Of a stretch of DNA of 49,314 bases, positions 25,982-34,147 are shown piece after piece (position 1 is the first letter of the stretch; the number at the start of each line of letters is the position of its first letter). The DNA lies in NCBI GenBank assembly GCA_037439425.1, contig JBBIWA010000030.1, forward strand, positions 1 through 49,314, given 5' to 3'. Source of the stretch: JBBIWA01 sp037439425 (lineage in GTDB: Bacteria > Acidobacteriota > Blastocatellia > RBC074). The notes under the pieces were generated by a model. It was given only the letters and a program-made list of their open reading frames with translations. It made no database searches and was not told the origin of the DNA. The translations under genes were made by a program, and so were the position numbers.

Positions 25982-26016
25982 GGTGATGAATGATGAACTC
26001 ATTCATCACCTTTTTT
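25982..26016 (+). terminator. Rho-independent terminator of receptor 2
   Basis: A perfect 12-bp stem GGTGATGAATGA / TCATTCATCACC (25982-25993 and 25999-26010) with a 5-base loop is followed at once by six T residues. It starts 25 bases after the receptor stop codon. This is the clearest intrinsic terminator in the window. Confidence 0.9.
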
Positions 26017-26131
26017 ATTGCCGTTGGACGGTTGATTTTGATCTGGTTTGCCAGGCCGAAAAGCATCGCGCATAATGCGCCTGGCAGGTGAGAAAGCAGG
26101 CCGCCCGTAGACGGAAGAGAGGGGAGGAAGC

Positions 26132-26420
26132 ATGGCCGGATCTGAATTCAAAGAATTGCTGCAAGCTATCAAAAACCTCGAGGCATCGGTAGAGGCAGGG
26201 TTCAAAAACCTCGAAGCGCTGGTGATGGACTTAGCGGAATCGGTTTCCGCAATAGGTGCAAAATTGACGTGCTCGATTTTGAAGAGTACAAGGAGGAGAT
26301 GAGAAACGAGCGGCCCAAGACCTGCTGCGCTAGATCACGCTAGAAGATGATCTGCGCGAGATGCGGGTTAAGTTGAAGGATGTGCAAGAGCGCGTAAACA
26401 GGCTGGAGCAGCCTTCCTAA
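26132..26420 (+). pseudogene. Broken third copy of the small coiled-coil family
   Basis: ATG 26132 has an excellent ribosome binding site (GGGGAGG). It opens a 56-codon frame (FKELLQAIKNLEASVEAGF ...) that ends at TGA 26300. The reading then continues in other frames: DFEEYKEEMRNE, and finally DDLREMRVKLKDVQERVNRL ending EQPS with TAA at 26418-26420. That last part matches the C-termini of the proteins at 14666 and 16809. At least two frameshifts are therefore needed to restore the gene. It lies directly after receptor 2, as copy A lies after receptor 1. The 56-residue product might still be made. Confidence 0.65.
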
Positions 26421-26453
26421 AAACGTGACTGAAGCCCTCGAATCCACAGTCGC

Positions 26454-26521
26454 ACTTCGATCATCGCCCTTGGTAATTCAGCGCGCGGGCGATTCAGTGC
26501 GCCTTGAAGTTGTCGTTCTAA
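26454..26521 (+). pseudogene. Relic of a TonB-receptor C-terminus
   Basis: Allowing one frameshift, the DNA reads SIIALGNSAR then AIQCALKLSF followed by TAA, almost identical to the last 20 residues of receptor 2 (SIIAIGESARVIQFALKLSF, stop). Nothing of the rest of the receptor precedes it; instead the broken coiled-coil gene does. A 16-bp hairpin follows, in the same place as the terminator behind receptor 2. It marks a partial duplication or a mostly deleted receptor gene. Confidence 0.7.
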
Positions 26522-26539
26522 TACGAGCGATGAGTAGAG

Positions 26540-26579
26540 AATGCTGAGTGATGAATCGCTCAGTTCATTACTCAGCATT
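26540..26579 (+). repeat. Hairpin after the receptor relic (decayed terminator)
   Basis: AATGCTGAGTGATGAA (26540-26555) pairs with TTCATTACTCAGCATT (26564-26579) over 16 bp with one G-T pair; the loop is 8 bases. The following bases (CATTGTTTAGG) are only weakly T-rich. Position and the TGATGAA wording resemble the terminator at 25982, so it is probably that terminator's counterpart. Confidence 0.6.
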
Positions 26580-26764
26580 CATTGTTTAGGCCAATCCCTG
26601 ATCAATGAAGATGGTTTATTTCCTGAGAGCATCCACGGATGTGCGCTGGAGGAAAGAGGCAAACAGTTTGGTCGGTTTCAGCTTCCTGACTGCCGGTGTC
26701 AGTTGTGCGTCAGCGTTACCGACTTCGATGTGTTTGTGGTGAGAGAAAATTCACGCGCTTATCC

Positions 26765-26808
26765 CAGGACAATCACTTCGGGCAATTTCGGGTGCAGCTG
26801 CTGTGTCA
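26765..26808 (+). pseudogene. Second relic of receptor C-terminal coding sequence
   Basis: The stretch encodes RTITSGNFGCSCCV in an otherwise meaningless frame, matching PTITSGNFGRTCCT near the end of receptor 2 (DNA around 25831-25870). In the receptor this motif lies before the SIIAIGES end. Here it lies after the other relic, so it must come from another copy. The rest of 26421-26831 contains no gene that I can see. Confidence 0.6.
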
Positions 26809-26831
26809 GACGCTAGCAAGCAGGGTTCGAA

Positions 26832-27824
26832 TCAGTGTTTGGATTCAAGCAGATCGAATGGCGAAGTTATTCCGAGCAACTCGAGGAAGCGTTTGTCTTC
26901 TCGCAGTCCCGAAAAATCGGAATCGTTCATTGCCTGTGTGCGGAAGCGCGGCTGGATCTGGATTGAACGCCCAAGGTAGTCGAGCGCTTGATCGTGTGAT
27001 CCAGACTGAGCGTGGGTTACTGCAAGAGAGTACAGCAGGTGCGGTTCGTCAGGTCGTAGGCGCAATGCTTTCTCAAAAAACTGACGTGCCTGGGTGAAGT
27101 CGCCGATATTGAGGGCCACTACCCCGCGATCATATAGGTCATCAGCTGTGCGCGGCGAGGCGGACGGGCGCGCCAGCTTTTGATTGCATACCTGAATGTA
27201 GGTCTGAGCGCGGGCGATGACCTCTAATTCGTCCGGGTAGCGGGCCTGAAGGCTCTCGAAAAGCGGTTTGGCTTCAGCAAACCGGCGGCGATTGAAGACT
27301 TTGACGGCGTGGGTGAAGGCGCGCAAGACAGCTTCTGAGACCTGGCGGCGTGCTGGTGCAGGCGGCGGAGCTGGACTGACCGTGTGCTTGGAAATAGCCT
27401 TCTTACTGACCTTAGGGCCTGGCTTAGGCAGCCGCGCTAGCTTGGAGCTCTTAGCCATTGCTTTGGTCTTGCCTCTAGTAGCAGCTTTCTTCTTAGTAGC
27501 AGCAAGTTTGGGGGTCTTCGCCTGGAGGGACTTCGTCCTGAGCTTCTTCTTGGCCGAAGCAGCCTTTTTGGTGCTAGCTAGCTTTCTGGTAGCTGGCTTG
27601 CGGGGGGTGGAGCGGATGGAGTTTTGAGCGACAGCGGCTTTCTTCTTGAGCAGAGGAGATTTTTTCGCTTTGGCTCGAGAGAGCCTGGCTGCTCTCTTCT
27701 TAGCTGTGGCTGCTTTAGAAGCAGAGGAACTAATTTTGCCAGCAGAGACCATCTTAGGGCGCGACGAACGGGCCGCTGCTTGGGATGTGCCGTGGGGTCG
27801 TAAGCGCTTAGCGAGCGAGGCCAT
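26832..27824 (-). CDS. TPR protein with long Lys/Ala-rich (histone H1-like) N-terminus
   Basis: The protein has 330 residues from ATG 27824, with AGGAG upstream (GAGAGGAGCAGGATTG). Residues 1 to about 145 are highly basic and low-complexity, rich in Lys, Ala, Ser and Arg (for example AKKRAARLSRAKAKKSPLLKKK), resembling histone H1/AlgP-like tails that bind nucleic acid. A Pro-rich hinge (SPAPPPAPARR) leads to TPR-type helices at about 158-192, 228-261 and 262-295 (LYDRGVVALNIGDFTQARQFF). No signal peptide is seen. It could tether a protein-interaction module to DNA or RNA. It is read divergently from mglB. Confidence 0.8.
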   Translation of the reverse strand: MASLAKRLRPHGTSQAAARSSRPKMVSAGKISSSASKAATAKKRAARLSRAKAKKSPLLKKKAAVAQNSIRSTPRKPATRKLASTKKAASAKKKLRTKSLQAKTPKLAATKKKAATRGKTKAMAKSSKLARLPKPGPKVSKKAISKHTVSPAPPPAPARRQVSEAVLRAFTHAVKVFNRRRFAEAKPLFESLQARYPDELEVIARAQTYIQVCNQKLARPSASPRTADDLYDRGVVALNIGDFTQARQFFEKALRLRPDEPHLLYSLAVTHAQSGSHDQALDYLGRSIQIQPRFRTQAMNDSDFSGLREDKRFLELLGITSPFDLLESKH

Positions 27825-28027
27825 CAATCCTGCTCCTCTCTTTCCTCAGATTCTGTCTCACAGAGACCCTTTCGCCAGGCTGTTAAGTTGTCTTTTTATA
27901 ACAGATTAGGCGTTTGATGTCAAACCGTCGGTCGAGCTTTTCTTGAGAAAGGGGCAGAGGGTCAGGTGAATTTTCGCTAAGCTCTTGAGTAAACAAGCCT
28001 TGCTGCCAACCCTATTATTAAGAGGCT

Positions 28028-28057
28028 TGAAAGAAATCTGTTAAATATGTTATAACC
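28028..28057 (+). promoter_or_regulatory. Putative sigma-70-type promoter for mglBA
   Basis: TTGAAA (28028-28033) is followed after 17-18 bases by TTATAAC (28051-28057) in a locally AT-rich stretch. The next gene on this strand is the MglB-like gene 145 bases on. Spacing and boxes fit the consensus. The rest of the 374-base gap (27828-28201) contains nothing else that I recognise. Confidence 0.5.
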
Positions 28058-28201
28058 CAATCCAGCCCTGCCGAAAGAAGTTCTGGAGATGTCTTCGTTT
28101 GCCTGCCGTGCAGCCTGCTGAGAGATGTTTGCAGAATACTTGCCAAGCAAGGCCGAGTCACCTAGGGTAGGGCTTGTGAGTTAAGAGAAGAGGTCATACC
28201 A

Positions 28202-28723
28202 ATGCCAGAAGCCACGATGGTTATGTACGAGGGGGAATACCAGCGGATCAAGGCGATCCTTGCCAAACTGCGGACGGATGCCAATGCCAAGATGGTTTTC
28301 CTCGTGGATAAAAACGGCCAGCCGATTGCTGCTCATGGTGAGATTGGTAACCTCGACACCACCAGCCTGGCTTCTTTAACCGCAGGCAATGTTGCGGCAA
28401 CTGATGGGCTGGCGCGGCTGATTGGGGAAAAAGAGTTTCCGGTTCTCTCCCATGAAGGTGAGCGCGACAATATTCATATCTCAGTGGTGGCTGGCCGCGT
28501 GATTCTGGTGGTGATCTTCGATGAACGCTCGAGTCTGGGGCTGGTGCGGCTGCGCGTCAAGCGCGCCTCGGCGGAGCTGACGGAGGTGTTTGACGAAATT
28601 ATGCGCAAGGTGGAACAAGAAAAGAATCGGTTCGCGGGTGGCCTCAATACTGCTTTCGCCGAAATCACGGATGAAGACATAGACCGGCTCTTCTGTGACG
28701 AAGATGGTAAGTGGGGTAATTGA
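28202..28723 (+). CDS. mglB: MglB-like roadblock/LC7 domain protein
   Basis: The protein has 173 residues, is soluble and carries a roadblock/LC7 fold. Recognisable pieces are ANAKMVFLVDKNGQPIAAHG near residue 30, SLASLTAGNVAATDGLARL and HISVVAGRVILVVIFDERSS. This is the pattern of MglB, the GTPase-activating partner of MglA in bacterial polarity and gliding. A C-terminal extension (about residues 130-173) is helical and charged. The following gene encodes the MglA-like GTPase, so the pair is complete. The gene name is given by pairing and domain; cell function in this organism is inferred. Confidence 0.85.
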   Translation: MPEATMVMYEGEYQRIKAILAKLRTDANAKMVFLVDKNGQPIAAHGEIGNLDTTSLASLTAGNVAATDGLARLIGEKEFPVLSHEGERDNIHISVVAGRVILVVIFDERSSLGLVRLRVKRASAELTEVFDEIMRKVEQEKNRFAGGLNTAFAEITDEDIDRLFCDEDGKWGN

Positions 28724-28746
28724 GTAAATCCGGAGTCCGGAGTTCG

Positions 28747-28769
28747 ATCCAGGGTTTGAGGCCCTGGAT
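28747..28769 (+). promoter_or_regulatory. Hairpin between mglB and mglA
   Basis: ATCCAGGG and CCCTGGAT (28747-28754 and 28762-28769) form a perfect 8-bp stem with a 7-base loop, inside the 68-base gap between the two genes. It ends 22 bases before the proposed GTG start of mglA. It could set the relative level of the two proteins. There is no T-tract. Confidence 0.5.
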
Positions 28770-28791
28770 GCTGTCAAAGAGGGCGGTAAAG

Positions 28792-29385
28792 GTGACCTTC
28801 ATTAACTACGCATCACGCGAGATCAATTGCAAAATTGTTTACTATGGGCCAGGATTGGGGGGGAAGACGACCAACCTCCAGTATATCTACGATACGACTG
28901 CCGCACAGCAGAAGGGCAAACTGATCAGCCTCGCTACGGAGACCGACCGCACCCTCTTTTTTGACTTCCTCCCGCTGGATCTGGGCACGGTGCGCGGATT
29001 CAGAGCACGCTTTCATCTCTATACGGTACCGGGTCAGGTCTTTTACGACGCCAGTCGCCGGCTGATCCTGAAGGGAGTGGATGGGGTCGTCTTTGTAGCC
29101 GACTCACAGCGCGAACGCATGGATGCCAACCTGGAGTCGCTCTGGAATCTGGAGACCAATCTGAAGGCGCAAGGCTACGACTTGATGAAGATCCCCTATG
29201 CGCTTCAGCTTAACAAGCGAGACCTGCCTGACATCCTGTCAGTTGAGGAGTTAAAGCGGGAACTAATGCGTAAGGATGAACCTGTGACAGAAGCTGTGGC
29301 CGTCAAAGGCATCGGTGTCTTTGAGACGCTGAAGCACGTCGCCAAGCAAGTGCTCACCGACTTGCGCAAGAGCGCAGGCGCCTAA
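28792..29385 (+). CDS. mglA: MglA-like small Ras-type GTPase
   Basis: I place the start at GTG 28792, giving 197 residues beginning MTFINYASREINCK, which matches the standard MglA start; GAGGG lies about 9 bases before it. Upstream TTG 28720 and ATG 28768 would add 24 or 8 odd residues encoded by the hairpin region. GTPase motifs are present: P-loop GPGLGGKT (19-26), switch-1 Thr in TDRT (about 54), PGQ (80-82, where Ras has DxxG), and NKRD (141-144). The lack of the DxxG Asp is normal for MglA. Its TAA overlaps the stop codon of the convergent acetyltransferase gene. Confidence 0.9.
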   Translation: MTFINYASREINCKIVYYGPGLGGKTTNLQYIYDTTAAQQKGKLISLATETDRTLFFDFLPLDLGTVRGFRARFHLYTVPGQVFYDASRRLILKGVDGVVFVADSQRERMDANLESLWNLETNLKAQGYDLMKIPYALQLNKRDLPDILSVEELKRELMRKDEPVTEAVAVKGIGVFETLKHVAKQVLTDLRKSAGA

Positions 29386-29882
29386 GCGAGCTGCCCTACC
29401 TGATCGAGCGACTTCACCATTATATATCCGTCATCACCATTCGAGTAATAGCGCGCCATCCGCTGAACGATCACATAGCCGAGCTGCTCATAAAGGCGTC
29501 TGGCGGCTTCGTTGTCTACGCGCACCTCAAGCCGCACTGTGGTGACACCTCGCATGGCAAAGCCGCGCTCGATCTCATGCATCATCAGGCGCGCCAGACC
29601 GCGCCGCCGCCATTCGGGTGCCACTCCAATAGTGGTAATGTGTCCTACGCCATCAGGTTCAATCACCCCAATTGCAAAAGCACTCATCTTTCCATCTTCT
29701 GAGCGAATCTGCCGGGCAATGGCTCGCGGATTAGAGAGCAAGAAACGGAAGGTTTCACGCTCGTAGGCTTCCCCATCCACAAAGCAGCGCAGGTCTAACT
29801 GCCAGCACTCGTTGAGATCGGCTAGTGTCAGGGGGCAGAGTGTTCCTTTGAATGGTCTGGGTGATAGTTTAAGCGCCCGCAT
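29382..29882 (-). CDS. GNAT acetyltransferase, RimI-like
   Basis: The protein has 166 residues with a single GNAT domain: a core strand (GHITTIGVAPEWRRRGLARLMM) holding the acetyl-CoA pyrophosphate loop (V.P..RRRG.A), then VRLEVRVDNEAARRLYEQLGY and a final MARYY.NGDDGYIMVK. This arrangement is that of RimI, which acetylates the N-terminal alanine of ribosomal protein S18. General protein N-acetyltransferases look alike, so I give no symbol. Its stop TAG (29384-29382) overlaps the mglA stop in the 4-base CTAA at 29382-29385. Confidence 0.8.
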   Translation of the reverse strand: MRALKLSPRPFKGTLCPLTLADLNECWQLDLRCFVDGEAYERETFRFLLSNPRAIARQIRSEDGKMSAFAIGVIEPDGVGHITTIGVAPEWRRRGLARLMMHEIERGFAMRGVTTVRLEVRVDNEAARRLYEQLGYVIVQRMARYYSNGDDGYIMVKSLDQVGQLA

Positions 29883-29885
29883 AGC

Positions 29886-29934
29886 TGTCAGTAGTCAGTC
29901 GCCAGTAGTCAGTAATCTTATGCTGACTAGTGGC
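29886..29934. repeat. Short TCAGTAGTCAGT repeat with hairpin
   Basis: GTCAGTAGTCAGTCGCCAGT is followed by CCAGTAGTCAGTA (29902-29914) facing TGCTGACTAGTGG (29921-29933), with two mismatches. It fills the gap between queA and the acetyltransferase gene, downstream of queA. Similar CAGT/CATC wording recurs at 36990-37055 and 47860-47960. Confidence 0.55.
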
Positions 29935-30990
29935 TCAAATAATCAACATACAATCACCGTAGCTGTAGAACCGATAGCGCTGCGCTACAGCGTGACGATA
30001 GGCGCGGAGCGTCAGCTCCTTGCCGGCAAAGGCTGCAACCAGCATCAACAGCGATGATTGCGGCAGATGAAAGTTGGTAATCAGCGCGTCCACTGCGCGG
30101 AACCGATAGCCCGGATAAATAAATAGCTCCGTCGTCCTCCCTTCAGCACGAATCGAGCCATAAATTTCGGCTGCACTTTCGAGCGCCCGCACCGTGGTCG
30201 TGCCAACGGCCACCACGCGGCCCCCCCGTTGCCGCGCCGTATTAATGGCGGCGGCAGCCTCTGTTGAGATTTCGTAACTTTCAGCTTCAATCCGGTGTTC
30301 TTCGACCCGCTGGACGCGGACCGGTTGAAAGGTAGCATAACCGACATGGAGGGTGATTTCCACCACCTTGATCTGGCGCAGGCGCAATTCATTGAGGATG
30401 CGCTCGGTGAAATGCAGCCCGGCCGTCGGGGCAGCGATCGCTCCGCGACATCTAGCATAGATGGTCTGATATTCAGGCTCCAGGAGCCGTGGCGATTGAT
30501 TGCGGTCGCGCTTGAGATAGGGCGGTAGCGGCGTATGGCCGATGGCATCAACGATTCGATCAAAATTTTCTGCGGCCTCGAAGCGAAGCAGCCGTCGCCC
30601 CTCCTCAAGCTGCTCAATCACCACTGCGCGCAGTCTGCCGTCGCCGAACTCTAGTTCCGCGCCCCGTCGCAGCGCGCGTCCTGGTTTAGCCAGTACCAGC
30701 CACTCGTTCTCTGCTTCAGCGACGCAGCGCAGCAGGAGCACTTCTACCCGTGCCCCTGGTCTGCCGCTTACTCTCCGTCGCCCGATCAGGCGCGCAGGGA
30801 AGACGCGGGTGTTGTTGACGACCAGCACGTCGCCTGCTGATAGCAGCGAAGGCAATTCTGCAAAGGCGCTGTCACGCCAGCTGGCAGTGATGCGGTCAAC
30901 TACTAACATCCGCGAGCGGTCACGCTCAGGCAGAGGTCGTTGCGCGATCAGTTCGGCAGGTAACTCGTAATTGAACTCCGAGACTTGCAT
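29935..30990 (-). CDS. queA: S-adenosylmethionine:tRNA ribosyltransferase-isomerase
   Basis: The 351-residue protein is collinear with QueA. It starts MQVSEFNYELPAELIAQRPL, has RDRSRMLVVDR, DVLVVNNTRVFPARL, the conserved APTAGLHFTERIL, LHVGYATFQPV, VGTTTVRALES and the C-terminal FITNFHLPQSSLLMLVAAFAG. Only small differences (LITNFHLP) are seen. QueA transfers and rearranges the ribosyl part of SAM onto preQ1-tRNA to make epoxyqueuosine in the tRNA wobble position. Start and length match the family. It appears to be transcribed alone or with the downstream acetyltransferase. Confidence 0.95.
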   Translation of the reverse strand: MQVSEFNYELPAELIAQRPLPERDRSRMLVVDRITASWRDSAFAELPSLLSAGDVLVVNNTRVFPARLIGRRRVSGRPGARVEVLLLRCVAEAENEWLVLAKPGRALRRGAELEFGDGRLRAVVIEQLEEGRRLLRFEAAENFDRIVDAIGHTPLPPYLKRDRNQSPRLLEPEYQTIYARCRGAIAAPTAGLHFTERILNELRLRQIKVVEITLHVGYATFQPVRVQRVEEHRIEAESYEISTEAAAAINTARQRGGRVVAVGTTTVRALESAAEIYGSIRAEGRTTELFIYPGYRFRAVDALITNFHLPQSSLLMLVAAFAGKELTLRAYRHAVAQRYRFYSYGDCMLII

Positions 30991-31105
30991 CTGCCACTAT
31001 CCAAAATCATCTTAGCGAGGCTAAGACCAATGGCCTGGGGCCTGAGTAACGTGGTTAAGCTTGGGCGCTAAAATCTCAGCGCTGAAGACTGCATTTGCCG
31101 CAGGG

Positions 31106-32056
31106 TTACTTGCTGGCCACTTTAAGCCAGCTCATCTGCCTCTCAGGCAGGCCCTCCTTCTCAAGCTCTTCCTCAAAGAGACTACGACAGTGCAGGACCG
31201 CAGTCAGTTGGGCGCCGAAGAGCATGATCAAGCTTGACAGATAGCCCCAGGTGAGCAGTGCCACGCCAGCCCCGATGGAGCCATAAAGCAGGTCATAGTG
31301 AAAATAAGGAAGCGTCCAGGCGAAAGCGTACTTGGCCATTTCCCACAGGACGCCAGCAGTCATGGCTCCTGGCACCACCTCGATAAGCTGCATCTTTGTA
31401 TTGGGCATGAAGTAGTAGATCAACCCGAAGAGCGTAACTGTCAAAAGCAAGCCGAGCACTGCAAACACGGTCCGCCAGATGATGGATCCGAGGATAGCCA
31501 CAGATGGTGGTGCTTCTCCAGGGAGGCGTGCGGCGGCTGGGACTGCAATCGTTCCGGAGGTGAACATCAGCGAGGTGAGCAGCAGCAGCCCAACGGCCAT
31601 AATCATGCCAATCGTAAGCAGGCGGCCATGCCAGAAGGCCCGTGGGTGCGTCCCCCAGATGCGGCACATCGCACGCTCAATCACAGTAAAGATCCACGAA
31701 CCTGCCCACAAAAGCACCAGGGATGAGGTGATCAAAATCCCTGTCGAGACTTCGCTCATCGCTTCAATATTACGCTGGAGCAATTCAGAAGAGCCAGGCA
31801 AAAAGGCATGCAGACGGTGCAGAAAGTCCTGATAGAAGGCCCGGCCAAAGAGGCGTTGACCAAAACTCAGCGCCAGCAGCAACGTGGGAAACAGCACCAG
31901 CAGCCCAAAGTAGGCAATCGCAGCGGCAGAAATGATCAAGTCGTTTCCTAAAAAACAGGTAACTACTCGATAAAGAATCTGGCGCTTGGAGGCGCGGTTC
32001 TTGATCCCGAATAATAATCTCCCAGTCAAAGGCTTAGCCATTTGGTGACTCATCAT
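31106..32056 (-). CDS. YihY/BrkB-family inner membrane protein
   Basis: The protein has 316 residues from ATG 32056 (GGAGA just upstream; ATG 32053 directly follows). An in-frame TTG at 32092 would add 12 residues but has no ribosome site. Six membrane segments are visible. The family pattern is present: DLIISAAAIAYFGLLVLFPTLL, LWAGSWIFTVIERAMCRIW, and the final YGSIGAGVALLTWGYLSSLIMLFGAQL. YihY proteins were once annotated as ribonuclease BN; their transport or other role is not established. No operon partner is evident. Confidence 0.88.
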   Translation of the reverse strand: MMSHQMAKPLTGRLLFGIKNRASKRQILYRVVTCFLGNDLIISAAAIAYFGLLVLFPTLLLALSFGQRLFGRAFYQDFLHRLHAFLPGSSELLQRNIEAMSEVSTGILITSSLVLLWAGSWIFTVIERAMCRIWGTHPRAFWHGRLLTIGMIMAVGLLLLTSLMFTSGTIAVPAAARLPGEAPPSVAILGSIIWRTVFAVLGLLLTVTLFGLIYYFMPNTKMQLIEVVPGAMTAGVLWEMAKYAFAWTLPYFHYDLLYGSIGAGVALLTWGYLSSLIMLFGAQLTAVLHCRSLFEEELEKEGLPERQMSWLKVASK

Positions 32057-32158
32057 TCTCTCCGTGCTGTGATGGGTCAAACTCTCTTTCAATCCAGCTT
32101 CGAGATGATTAGTTGGGCAGGATTATAGCATAGCCAGGGATAAGCACCCAGCGGTTGA

Positions 32159-32413
32159 ACCTGGCGGGGTGCACGTCACGATTGTAGGGTCAAAAGAAGA
32201 TCGGTTGAAGCCTTAGCCCCGCTAGGGGCGCTGGTGGAGAGGAAGCTCCCGCCCACCATCCCACCTGCCACGGCCGGGGCGGCCTTAGGCTCTACAGACC
32301 TGGACCCACCCGCGCTGGCTCAGACTCGCTATCATCTGATGCCCCCTTCCGGGGCTCACCACCGATCCTTACTGCTTTTTCACCCTACAATAAAGACGTG
32401 CACCCAACCTGGT
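32159..32413. mobile_element. MITE-like imperfect palindrome of about 255 bp
   Basis: The ends 32159-32195 and 32377-32413 are inverted copies (30 of 37 positions by eye; shared core CCCTACAAT...GACGTGCACC). The inversion continues inward (GATCGGT and AGCCCCG...GGGGC on both sides). No transposase is encoded. It fills the 392-base gap between the YihY gene and ruvB, downstream of ruvB. Size, terminal inverted repeats and lack of coding fit a non-autonomous element. No target duplication could be confirmed. Confidence 0.6.
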
Positions 32414-32448
32414 GCGAGTGAGCCGAAGGAGTGGGGTTTCAGCTTACT

Positions 32449-33528
<1,080 letters not shown>

Positions 33529-33535
33529 AGACGCA

Positions 33536-34147
33536 CTATCGGGTCAACTTCCTCAAAGTATGTTTGATAGCTGTTTCAAAATTCGCCTCTGGCAGCTCTT
33601 TAAGCGTGATGGCGACTGCTTTCTCAGCAGCGGCTCGTTGGTAACCCAGGTTGACCAGTGCTGAAACGATATCATCGCGCAGGGCGTCGGCCTGGCCTGA
33701 ACCAGCTTCGGCCGCCACTCGCTCTTCCAGTTCGGGCGAGGCGAGTGTGGTGAGTTTATCCCGCAGCTCGATGACTAATCGTTCAGCCGTCTTCTTACCG
33801 ATGCCCGGGATGGCTACCAGTCGCGCCAGATCGTTGTGGCGAATGGCCGGGATCAATTCTTCGGCGCTCATCCCAGAAAGAATCGTGATGGCGAGTTTCG
33901 GTCCGATCCCGGTTGCACTCGTCAAATGCAAGAAGAGTCGCTTCTCAAGCTCGGTGCGGAATCCGTAGAGTTGAAGCACATCCTCGCGCACGTAGGTATA
34001 GACGTGTAATGAGACCTCCGTCCCAGCCTCGCCGAGCTGGTAAAAAGTCGAGAGCGGAACGATCAGCTCGTAGCCCACGCCACCGACCTCAACGATCACC
34101 GAGTTCGGCCGTTTGTGGATCAACTTGCCCCTCAGATGCGCGATCAA
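33536..34147 (-). CDS. ruvA: Holliday junction DNA helicase subunit RuvA
   Basis: The protein has 203 residues. It starts MIAHLRGKLIHKRPNSVIVEVGGVGYEL (OB domain), has two helix-hairpin-helix units (TSATGIGPKLAITILSGM and VAIPGIGKKTAERLVIEL), and a short C-terminal domain III (ALVNLGYQRAAAEKAV) that contacts RuvB. Its ATG overlaps the stop codon of the preceding MNT-HepT-like gene by 4 bases, so translation of ruvA is probably coupled to that gene. Confidence 0.96.
   Translation of the reverse strand: MIAHLRGKLIHKRPNSVIVEVGGVGYELIVPLSTFYQLGEAGTEVSLHVYTYVREDVLQLYGFRTELEKRLFLHLTSATGIGPKLAITILSGMSAEELIPAIRHNDLARLVAIPGIGKKTAERLVIELRDKLTTLASPELEERVAAEAGSGQADALRDDIVSALVNLGYQRAAAEKAVAITLKELPEANFETAIKHTLRKLTR

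Noticed and set aside
26541..26816. Plus-strand open frame of 91 codons
   Set aside because: It starts inside a terminator-like hairpin and its only recognisable part is the TITSGNFG relic of a receptor, so it is a chance frame over a pseudogene.
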